The notes beneath the pieces are model-generated. The model was not told the origin of the DNA. It saw nothing but the letters and a program-made list of their open reading frames with translations, and made no database searches. Source: Poa pratensis (Eukaryota; Streptophyta; Magnoliopsida; Poales; Poaceae). From it: 64,000 nucleotides of DNA. How positions within the stretch are numbered: position 1 is the stretch's first letter; the number at the start of each line of letters is the position of its first letter. The DNA is taken from assembly GCA_947311845.1 (NCBI GenBank), contig CAMZMU010000034.1, forward strand, positions 94,220,289 through 94,284,288, in the 5' to 3' direction. The position numbers were made by a program, and so were the translations under genes. Shown one piece after another: positions 10,502 through 19,949 of the stretch.

Positions 10502-10804
10502 CAGCTGCACAGGGCTTTCTCTCCCTCCCTCTTGCCGTGAGCATTTGCGTGTGGATGGATGGATGATCTGAGAAGAGCTCCTAGGCTCTCAGCTTACAGA
10601 GAATGGATGTCTATTTGCGACCTGCTCGTTAACAACTTGCCTTTTAAAATCAAGACTTGGCGCCAGCTAGTCTCATGTCGCATACTCGTTAGTTAATTCT
10701 GCACCATGCACTTATTGCAACGATACAGCGATGGCTGAACACGCTCCTAGGAGTATATAGAATTTCAGTAGAGGCCACAGTAGCATGTACTCCAATTAAT
10801 ACAA
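10502..10804. other. 5' flank of NLR locus A
   Basis: This is homologous to the promoter side of the locus C gene (29209-29531). It keeps one TATATAG motif (about 10754-10760); locus C has two copies. It ends at the base where the Helitron pair is inserted. Confidence 0.7.
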
Positions 10805-12859
10805 CTAGCACAGTGGCCCTCGCAAATGCGAGGGCAACATCTGGTGTCTACAAAATATATTTTATGATTATAGAAACTTATATTATGTGTTTTGAATTAA
10901 CACAGTTCTTAATCATCTTCCGTTAGAGCCTTAGAGGGACAATAATATAACATTTTCATGAAAAAAAGAACAAATATATCAAGGACCATATGCACATTTT
11001 TACATGGTGATGTTAAATATACATAGATTTAATTTAAACTGGAATTTAGGAGGTAGGTTTATTTGATGTTACCATGTGAGTTTAAATCTCAGATTATACT
11101 CACCAATTTTAAATTGATTTAGAGTTTAAAAACATGTATGTTGATGTCCAAATAATAATTTCTTGCCAATGACTATGAATTTTAAATTATTCATGGTTTA
11201 TTATAATTAGGATACATTAGATTAACAGTGAGATGACGTCATTTAAATGGAGAAAACAAATGTTAATACACATAACACCATATGTTAATTTGATTTTGTG
11301 TTTTTATAATCATTTAATGATTTTAAATATTTAATGAAAACAAAAATGTTCGGTTGCGGAAGTGAATAAAAGACATCATGTTGAATGGTAGAGCAAGTAT
11401 ATTGCGAGTATTTTAATTTTATCTTGTCCTAATCAATGTCTTCCCTCGCTAATTTACTCCCTCGCTTACGGACTACTTGATGTTCTTCTTTCATTCTAAA
11501 AATGTCGCATTTTAGGAACGGAAACCATCTTATCTAGATGTAACTTTGAACTTGAATGGTAGAGCAAGTATATAGCGAGTATTTTAATTTTATCTTGTCC
11601 TAATCAATGTCTTGCCTCGCTAATTTACTCCCTCGCTTACGGACTACTTGATGTTGTTCTTTCATTCTAAAAATGTCGCATTTTAGGAACGGAAACCATC
11701 TTCTAGATGTAGCTTTGAACTTTTGTATAAATATACCAAAAAATATTGAAATCAATATGATTTCTTTGCTCAAGTTTAAGGAAATTGGTTTAATCCCTGG
11801 AATAGTCATATTTTTATCCGATTTAAGTCGGTGATATCTTCCAGCCAGCAATCTATTTCGTCTACATTCATATTCTCAGGTATCCTTGTACCTTATTATG
11901 ATGTTACTCTACCAGCACCTTCTTTTTCTCTAAGAATTTGTGCTCTCGGCGATGCTCCAAATTTGCCACATTGGTTACAAACCATGTACAATCAAATCTC
12001 TCTTCAATAAATAATTAAATTTTCAAAAAATCACAAATGCAGAGAAGTTGAGAAGATCATCCCAGTGATCGTCAGTTGTATGCTTCACCTAACACTTGGT
12101 TGGAATCTGGTCAATACTCCTTTAACGGTGTACTTTCACACAACGAATCACTTGACCTAAAACAATGACTGATTTAGGGTGCTTAGAAAACACGCAAGAT
12201 TAATTAAAAAACTGACTTAGTGGATTTTTTGACACACTATCAGTTAGAGACTATCGACAGTTTTCCTTTTTCTAGAAAACATGTATACTTAATTCTACTT
12301 TTTTTTATAAAATCCTATGCATGAGCAGAACACAGGCAATTATCAAGCAATGAAACTGTGCAGGCATGCGTAACCATTTTCTATTACAATCATGCTGCAT
12401 GTCTCTTTTTACCGTGCAACTGACGACGTGCATGAATCATTGGAGTACATGAACATAATCTGATTAAGGTGTACGCTTATAGATGCATACATGCTTTCAT
12501 ATGTGCATGAATCGTTGGAGTTGGAATGTCAGGGTGTAAGCGAGCGAGAGTAAAACGTGAATTCTCCGGCCATCCGGCCGGTAAACCGGCCAGTGTGTCA
12601 CCACGATCTAGCTAGCTAGCGTACATATGCAGTTTTTTTTTTAAACGGACCCACTTTTCCCGGTTCGGTAGTTTCCTTTTCTATTTTGATATGTGGTCAC
12701 CTGCGACATAGAACGTGTCAATGAGTTTCCGCAGTTACAATATCTTATTAAATCTTGGCCTTATATTTTAGATCTAACCACTAAAATTAATTAAGAGGAT
12801 GTGGATTAACGTGGTGCTTCGAAAAACTACCTCATTTTGCTTTTAGTATATATAATAGA
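10805..12859 (-). mobile_element. Helitron Y (non-autonomous, 2055 bp)
   Basis: Read on the minus strand, the element starts TCTATTATATATACTAAAAG (from 12859) and ends with a hairpin of GCCCTCGCA and TGCGAGGGC arms, a seven-base spacer and CTAG (10808-10805). These are the diagnostic 5' TC and 3' hairpin plus CTRR of Helitrons. The left flank is A (10804). The interior is AT-rich, carries a 171-bp tandem duplication and has no Rep/helicase coding. Confidence 0.88.
11381..11718 (+). repeat. Tandem duplication of ~170 bp in Helitron Y
   Basis: Two copies (11381-11551 and 11552-11718) begin TTGAATGGTAGAGCAAGTAT and differ at a few positions plus a four-base gap (TATCTAGATG against TCTAGATG region). 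Confidence 0.9.
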
Positions 12860-14539
12860 CTAGGAAAAATGCCCGTGCGTTGCAACGGCAGAAAAAATCC
12901 ACGTAAACTCATAATCGTCCTCTCGAACATTCATGACACGTAGGACTCCACCGACGAATTATCATTAATTTTGACTGATGTCAATTGTGTTTGTTGAGAT
13001 GCTATAGTGGTCAAAAAAATTGGATGCTATCGCGGTCCAAATTTTGCCACAAAATGGATCAAGCATCATAACCCTAGCCAACATCAAACTAAATAACCCT
13101 TGCCAACATAAGTCCAACGAAACAGTAGAATTTTATAGTTTTGTTGGTTTTGGAATATTTTGTGGCTATCATTTTCTGTACACATGAATTTTGATGTGTT
13201 TATGTTTACATGTGCATCAAATTTTTTTAGCAAACCGTGGCAACACACGGGCAGGAGGTCGCCGGTGGCGCGAGGGTGAGCATTGTAAATAGATGACTTC
13301 AATTATAAACCTGTCAAGGAGCTGCCAAATTCCTAAGACGAATGGCATTAGAACTGAGCAATAAACCAACGATAAAGGACAACCACTTGCTCATATCAAA
13401 TCTGACTACTCAGTTTCCTAAACAATAAAGCATGGTATACCAAGAGCAGTGCAAAGAAGATTACACGGAGCAGAAACTGTTATCGAAGAAAGAGTTGGAC
13501 ATATGTAGTATTAAGATACCAGGTAGCAACCGACTACCTGGTTCATTCCGAGCCTTCTGTCTAAAATAGGTAGCAACCGACTACATATCTCTCAAATTCT
13601 TACTTAAATATCACTGCAATAATCATAAGGGAATCTTCTATGCCGACAAAGAAAATGACCAAATTTAGGAAAAAATACTACCAAAATAAACCAGGCCACT
13701 CAATTTGGTACTAAACTGCAACAGGCATAAATTTCTAATCAATAGAAGTGTCTAATTTTTCTCCAAGTACCAAAACTATTTTAGAAGAAAAGAAGAATCT
13801 TCCGATACAAATAACCAGAAACTAAAAATATATATGTGCGTGACCTAACTACATATAAACTTGTACGCACCACATCTATAGGCAAATGGGATGGGGGTTT
13901 AAAGAGGACACGTGCACAACTGCATCAACCCCAGGTCAAGCATCACAGAAGTCAGTTGAGTTCGTTTATCAGTGAGATATAGCTATTAGGTGGCTACTGC
14001 CTTACTGCCGCAGAGTTTTCCAAACATTACATGGTTAAAATCTGCAACATATGTACTACCTTGTTGTGTCAGTGCAACATACTGATCAATTAGTTCTAGA
14101 CCCCTAATTGATATGTACCACCTGATGATAGGTCCTGCTTTTTGTGTGGCAGAAGTTTGTAGGAACCAAACATCTTCCGGCTCCAACCCCATAGGGTCTA
14201 TTTACCTGAAAATGTAGTAAATGACATTCAATTTAGCAGTTAAATTAGTCCATCTCCAACACTAAGGTTCATTGCGGCATCTCTATACACAAACCCTTCA
14301 TTGCAACTCAGCTCTCATGAGTAGGCTAGTTCTAATTCTCAAGCTTCATTTTAAGGATTCAGAGATATTTTAATGTGAACATTGAAATATCCAGACGGTG
14401 CAGCAGCAAAATAACACAAACAGATCAGCACCAAGCAATAAAGTAAGCTAGATGGAGCAATGCATCAGCATAAGGCTTCAGCATCACGAGCTAACAGCAA
14501 ATCAGAAAAAAAAAGTAGAATAAAGAAGGGACGGATCAA

Positions 14540-14987
14540 AGCATCAGCACACTGAGCTCTCCGAGCAGCCGGTAGGTGCTCACGCTGGGGAGCAGCCAGC
14601 CGCCACACACAATGGAGACGACATCTGACCGAAGCGAGGAAGCTCTGGCCGCACCGCTCGCTCTTGCTCAATTCTTCTCCAGAGGGCGAGATGCCGGAAG
14701 ACAACACGCCTCCTCGGCACGGAGAACTTCACCTTCGACGACGCCACGACGGCTTGGACGACACGCTGCTTGTGGCACACGATCCGGCGAAGCTCTTGTG
14801 GCCCAGCCGCCCAGGATACCTCCGTCACGGGACAAGGGCGCCGCTCGTGTGGCTTTGATCGTCCGCGTCTGCATCGTGGGTAGCCGCATTGCCATGCTCT
14901 GGCTCGACAGCCAGCGAAGGTACGGCGCCGGCCAGGCGGAGGCCCGGGTCGCCTAGGGGCACCAAATCGAGCGGATCGAGGTGATTT
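14540..14987 (-). other. GC-rich captured segment 1 in Helitron X
   Basis: Composition jumps to high GC within AT-rich DNA, and frames are open on both strands (for example 15011-14580 on the minus strand), as expected for a captured gene fragment. I recognise no domain and do not call a protein. Confidence 0.45.
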
Positions 14988-15013
14988 AGTTGAATGCCCG
15001 TGCGTTGCCACGA
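14988..15013 (-). other. Internal Helitron 3'-end-like sequence
   Basis: AATGCCCGTGCGTTGCCACG repeats the hairpin region found at the real 3' end of Helitron X (12868-12888), in the same orientation and preceded by TTAG, equivalent to CTAA on the minus strand. The following base is not the expected T, so it looks like a decayed terminus. Confidence 0.5.
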
Positions 15014-15299
15014 GCTATATTGTGTCGTCGCTTATGTCACACATGTAAATATAAAATACATATAAATATTAAAGAGTCACATATTATTATTATATATTGA
15101 AAGAATTACTTTGCATAATTATAAGTCACTTTTACAGAAGGCAAACTATCGCTTATTAAGCAATATATACTCCATTTACATTTTTGGTTCTTGGGCAACA
15201 TCGACAAGGTCCATTCTATGTTTCTATCCTGCCCATAACGTACATAGAGAAACATATATCTTTATAAATTTAAATTTGGTAATTGCAATATGCATACAT

Positions 15300-16050
15300 T
15301 TTTTTTTCAACACCATAGTGTCTTAACCTACTCACCGTCTCCCCACGCACGCAGCAGCACACACCGCACCACAGCACGCGTCCACGCACGCACACACCAC
15401 GCAGTCACGCACACCACGCAGTCACGCACGCACGCACCAGGCACCACACAGCACCTTATCCTCTCCCTCCCCGATGAGTCCATCTCCATCCGACCATCAC
15501 CCAGCCGCCGCCCCTCTGCGTGCGCCGCCGTCAGCCGCCGCCCCTCTGCGTGCTCCTTCCTCTTTCGCCGCCGGCCCCTCCTCTTGCGCCGCCGCACCCT
15601 CCTCTTGCGTCGACCTTCAGGGAGCACAAGGAGGCGGTCAGCGCGGCGCTTTCCGCCACCGGCCGTCGACCTCCTGCACGGCTGCGTCTCCGTGCGCCGC
15701 TCCTTCGTCGCCTCCGTGCGCCGCCCCGCTCCTCCTGGCCTCATGCCCCTCCTGTCCTGCGCCGCCGCCGTTGTGCCTAAGTGCGCCGCCCCGCTCTGGC
15801 GGGTGGCAGGTCTGGTGGCGCTCTATACCCGGCGGCGGGTACGGGGGCGGGCCGCCCATCCATCGCTCCGGCAACCACCGGGCGGCTGCCCTGGCCTCCC
15901 AGGTGTGCCCCCCCATGAAATACCCGACGGGGGCCGTGCCTGATTGGTGGACTCTGCCGGCGGACTCGAGTCACGGGGATAGAATAGCCAACCGGTCATA
16001 TCACTTGGCGGTAGCAGAAGCTGTAATATCTCCCAACTCGTGGGGGTAAA
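15300..16050. other. GC-rich captured segment 2 in Helitron X
   Basis: A CA-rich stretch (15340-15440) leads into proline-, alanine- and arginine-rich open frames on both strands. This looks like a captured 5' leader and first exon. Frames overlap heavily and none has a recognisable domain. Confidence 0.4.
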
Positions 16051-16111
16051 ATTGGAACTTCAAAAAACGTACCATACCATCACCACCTGAATCCATATTA
16101 TATAGTAGAGA

Positions 16112-16666
16112 TATACACAGCGACCAATGAATACTATTCTTCCGTTGCTTTACCTAAGTGCATGCACGTTGTGGGTTGTTGGTACTTGCGTGAGGCATGT
16201 GAGCCCATCTATATCCTATTCACCGTTATGCACATTTTTAATCGAGACTTGCAGGGCACCTCTCAAGACCTCGAGTCGACGCTGAGTAAAGTTGGCACTA
16301 CTTTTAACAGTGAAGTGGAGGACTTAGTAATTAAGTTGGCACTACTTTAACACTGTAAGAGTGGGAATCTTGAGGCCTCGCCACCAACATGCCCATCTCA
16401 ATGATTTGAGCAAATTAAAACATGTGACGCGCAGATCTTGAGGATGCCATTACAGGGTTTTTATTTATTTATTTTCCCATTACCGGGTATCAGATTAATC
16501 TAATTTGAAGCGGAATCCCATGCTCAATCGAGTTACGAGTCATCACATATTAACCTGTACTGTAAACACTGAATTACTGCTGACTCAAACCACGCTAACG
16601 CTTCTCACAAAATTCGATGCCAACAGCCGCTCTCCTTGTCTCCAATTCCATGGAGACACACAAATG
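16112..16666. other. NLR-A upstream flank
   Basis: Homologous to 29532-30116 upstream of the locus C gene, with small indels. No gene is visible. Confidence 0.7.
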
Positions 16667-17345
16667 CAAGAGGTTCAGATTTGAGACCTTTTGGCTCACA
16701 AAGAAGGTTTTCAAGAGGTAGTGGCTGATGCTTGGAATAAATCCGAAACAGAAATTAAAGGCAATGCCTTGGCGGTCTTCAATGGTAAACTTCAAAGAAC
16801 GGCTAAAGCACTACAAAGTTTTGGAGTGCTAAGAGCAAGTACAATAGTATAGCCGGCTGTTGGCTATAAGATGGTGCCATGTCATATATAGCCAACCTAA
16901 TAGCCAACAAGTACAATAGTTGGCTATAAATATAGACTACTTTATTTATAGTTGGTCCACCTTCCACTCTCACAAAGTGTCTGGTAGCACGTGCTGCAGC
17001 TGGCTCTTACATGAGAGCCCGCTTCCACTCTCTCTCCTCCATGTAAGCATAAACATAATATTTAAATCCTTATAGCCTGCTGACTGGACCTTATTGTACT
17101 TGCTCTAAAAGATTTGGTGATATAAAGGAACATAGATTGGATGGGCTAATACCATCATTGGCTGATTAGATCAATAAGAAAATCGCCGGACACTCTTTTC
17201 GAGAAAGACAGCCGAGGAGAGAATTAAAAAAGAAAATTCAAGGTCCTTGTGTTGTGAAAGGAGCATGGCACGACAAAGATCCAGGCAATTATGGCTCTCC
17301 GAGGGAGATGCAAACACAAGTTTCTTTCATACTCGCTTTGTTCTT
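16667..17345 (+). pseudogene. LINE fragment, endonuclease-RT linker region
   Basis: Conceptual translation gives RFETFWLTK, then NALAVFNGKLQRTAKAL, then after frameshifts LWLSEGDANTSFFHTR-like codons, the segment between endonuclease and reverse transcriptase of plant LINE ORF2. It is broken by stops, frameshifts and the Harbinger MITE at 16833-17105. The paralogous fragment at 30117-30520 shows it predates the NLR duplication. Confidence 0.7.
16833..17105. mobile_element. Tourist/PIF-Harbinger MITE (273 bp)
   Basis: The termini GAGCAAGTACAATA and TATTGTACTTGCTC are inverted repeats, flanked by TAA on both sides (16830-16832 and 17106-17108), the three-base duplication of the Harbinger superfamily. 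Locus C has the single TAA empty site at 30278-30280. Confidence 0.9.
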
Positions 17346-17539
17346 AAATAAGTGTATTTCTAATTTTTGTATTAAGTCAAACTTTATAAAATATGACCAA
17401 ATTTATAGAAAAAATGTAGCAACATATACGACAAAATATTGGTATATTTTGAAATTTCATTTCAAAATTAATTTAGTGATACTAATTTGCTGTCATAGTG
17501 TGGGTACAGTTCCCTATAAAGTTGGTCACAATTTAATAA
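17346..17539. other. AT-rich Stowaway-like remnant
   Basis: Motifs such as AAGTCAAACTTTATAAAATA and GACCAAATTTATAGAAAA resemble one half of a long Triticeae Stowaway element. No complete terminal repeats are seen. The same remnant occurs at 31187-31376. Confidence 0.4.
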
Positions 17540-18192
17540 TTTTTTTTTGAAACGAAGGCAAAAGATTTGTCTTATCCATTAGTTAAGAAGAGGGTGTCCG
17601 ATTTATTAGCGGGAGAAACCGGCCGAAAACCATACAACGAACACCACGAGGCGAAGCCCACACAATCTCGAAAACACCTAGAACCAAGCTCAACCCACCA
17701 CACCGCAACCGGCCGGCCAACCCTCCACCCTTGCCGAAAAGAAGCCGTAACTGCTATGAGAGGAGCAGATATGGGACACTCCACCGGGGAGCCTCGACGA
17801 CAAACAACACTGTGATCAACCTTGTCGCCCACACGACGCAAGGCAAAACACCCTCGATGATGTAGAAACCTCGGAGCCACCGCCCCAACATCCAACTCTC
17901 CATCACGCTCTGCGCAATCGACCAGGAACACCTTCCGGGGCCGCCACCCCGACATGCCACCGCTCGCACTCGAGCTGCAACGTCGCACGACCTAGCTGCC
18001 CGCAGCCCAAACTGCCCAGGGCAACTACCAGACCATGGCCGCCACACCACATCCGAGGTCGCTGCCTCGACATACTGAAGATAGCCCCTCTCTGGGACGC
18101 ATTGCTAAGGAGGCTGGGCTTCCACCAGAACGAGGGCTTCATGGCCGGCGACTATAGCTCGGGGAGCTAGGGTTTGGGGGGTTCGACTAGGA
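17540..18192 (-). mobile_element. LINE-like retroelement remnant with A-tail
   Basis: On the minus strand the segment begins near AAACCCTAGCTCC and ends AAATCTTTTGCCTTCGTTTC followed by an A run (T run 17540-17548), as in 3' ends of grass non-LTR elements. The middle is GC-rich and has no intact ORF. Paralogous copies are at 31377-32041 and 63337-64000. Confidence 0.5.
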
Positions 18193-18388
18193 TTTGGGAG
18201 TGGGGACTGGAGTGAGTGGGGCGGTGGCCGGTCCCCATTATAAAAAGGACTCGTCGAGGTAGCCTATGCGGCACTGGGTCGCTGACGCATGGCCCTAGAG
18301 CGGACACGTACGGACACACGGCTTGTCCACATGTGCTGCAAACGCGGACCAAAGATGGGCCGGATTTGGGGCATGGCAGCCGTTTCGC

Positions 18389-18417
18389 GGGGGGGGGGGG
18401 GGGGGGGGGGGGGGGGG
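18389..18417 (+). repeat. Poly-G tract (29 bases)
   Basis: An uninterrupted G run, then A and six or seven more G. The corresponding place in locus A has only 13 G. The region could form G-quadruplexes; its true length is uncertain because such runs are error-prone. Confidence 0.85.
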
Positions 18418-19189
18418 AGGGGGGGAAGTGCCCTATGTGCACGCGGACATAAACGAACTGTTTGTGTCCGTTTGCAGGGGGGCGTTGGAGTCGCCGTAAC
18501 CTCAGCTTTATCCCGTGCCCCAACCACATACACTGTAAAAAGAAGCAAAAATACAAAATGAGTTCTCCATATGGTTGAATTCAGACATGAAACCATTAAG
18601 AAACATTGTATGGCTTGATCCATAGAGCGCCCCAAGTGCAACTCTTTCCTCTCAAGAACATTCGGATGAAAAAGAACAAAATATTGGTTATACACTGAAA
18701 TAAGTGAAACGAAAGCTCTGTAACGAGATTGGGCCTGAAATTTTACACCTACTTTCCGGTTGGTATTGCCTTTGGATCTTCTGAAGATCGATGGCATCAC
18801 GGCTGACACGATCGATGAGCTGAGAAAACAACTGGTGATCTCAGATAAGCAAGCTTTAGAGCAGACTAGGCTCCGTCATGTACACATCTCTGAGGAAAAG
18901 CAGCCCCTGTCAGGGGCAATTAATTAACATGTTGGTGGAATCACTGCACGCAGGTACATTCCTGGTCGTTTTAACTTGTTCACGACAGTGTGTAAGATCA
19001 GTTACATGCTTTTGCTGATAGCCTGATACATGACTGAGTGACAAACTAGACCAACATGAACGGAATTAAAGAAGTAACGTTTGTAGTGCAGAGCGTCAGA
19101 GCGATTGACCGACTGTTCAAACAAGGAAAAAAGGTGACAAGCTGCATAGGAACTGAATACTAATTAAGAAATTACTACGTAGCCTAAAT

Positions 19190-19726
19190 GAATGCACTGA
19201 CAATAGGCCACACCCGTCGCTCCATAATAGGCTCACAGCACAGGACAGTATACCAAGCAGTAGGCCGCCTCCGCCTTGGCTCCCCTCCACGCACGTCGCC
19301 TGTGCACTTGTCGACTGCTGGTTCTCCACACCGCCTTCTGGCGCGAAGCCCACCGGCAAAGGAGTCCGAGCAGGGCGAGCTTGAGCCCCGCCATACGCGA
19401 GCTGCCGATGCATGTTCTCTTGCACCGCCGCGGCCGCGTGGGTCTGCACCTGCTGACGCTAGCCACGGTCTCCCCTCAGTGCTGTGCTTCCCTGCACAAC
19501 GTGATGTCGCTGTGGATTGGCACCAGCACCGGAGCTCGCCACGGCGGACTTCAGCGTTGCTTGCACTCCCTGACACGTACCAATCATGTTTGCGGCCTAG
19601 GCACACTTGGTGATGTTCGTGCACCGCGCCGCCACATGCCGCTCCCTCGAGGCAGTTGTAGCAGAACCCAGAAAACTGCGCCGACACACCTTCACGTGGC
19701 ACCAAAGATGGCAGGGGGCAGGCCAA
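19190..19726 (-). pseudogene. CCHC zinc-knuckle-like fragment
   Basis: In two minus-strand frames the sequence gives GFCYNCLE followed by HVAARCTNITKCA and then GRKHDWYV, which together fit a C-X2-C-X4-H-X4-C knuckle of the kind found in plant LINE ORF1 or gag-like genes. A frameshift lies inside the knuckle. The rest is arginine-rich and unassigned. It sits just downstream of the NLR, same strand. Confidence 0.35.
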
Positions 19727-19949
19727 GACGCCTCACGACGACCGAGGCGATCCGTCAAACAGCCTGTGGTCGCCTGGCTTATGGCTGGAGACAAGCCTCT
19801 AGTCGAGATTGTTGCTTAGAGGCGACCGCATCCTGAAGATATGACGATCTTTCTCTCGGCGAGATTGGACGGTGTTGGTTGACTGTATCAGTACCTTTCT
19901 TACAAGTTTTTACTTTGGCCTAGTCCGTGTTGTGTTTGTTTCTCCTATA

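Larger units (their letters stand above)
12860..16111 (-). mobile_element. Helitron X (non-autonomous, 3252 bp), abutting Helitron Y
   Basis: On the minus strand it begins TCTCTACTATATAATATGG at 16111 and ends CCGTTGCAACGCACGGGC, a spacer and CTAG at 12863-12860. Its 3' CTAG directly touches the 5' TC of Helitron Y, so X sits between the terminal A of Y and the host T at 16112. That fits insertion of X into the A|T boundary created by Y. It carries two GC-rich segments that look captured and an extra internal 3'-end-like sequence near 14988. No RepHel gene is present. Confidence 0.87.
18193..19949. other. 3' flank of NLR locus C
   Basis: Homologous to 1-1483 with the Stowaway MITE absent and additional GC-rich sequence around 19240-19660. 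A G run of 29 bases lies at 18389-18417. Only the zinc-knuckle-like fragment listed separately looks coding. Confidence 0.7.

Noticed and set aside
15290..16049. Long overlapping open frames in the GC-rich end of Helitron X
   Set aside because: Several frames on both strands are open at once because of composition; no domain, no clear start context.
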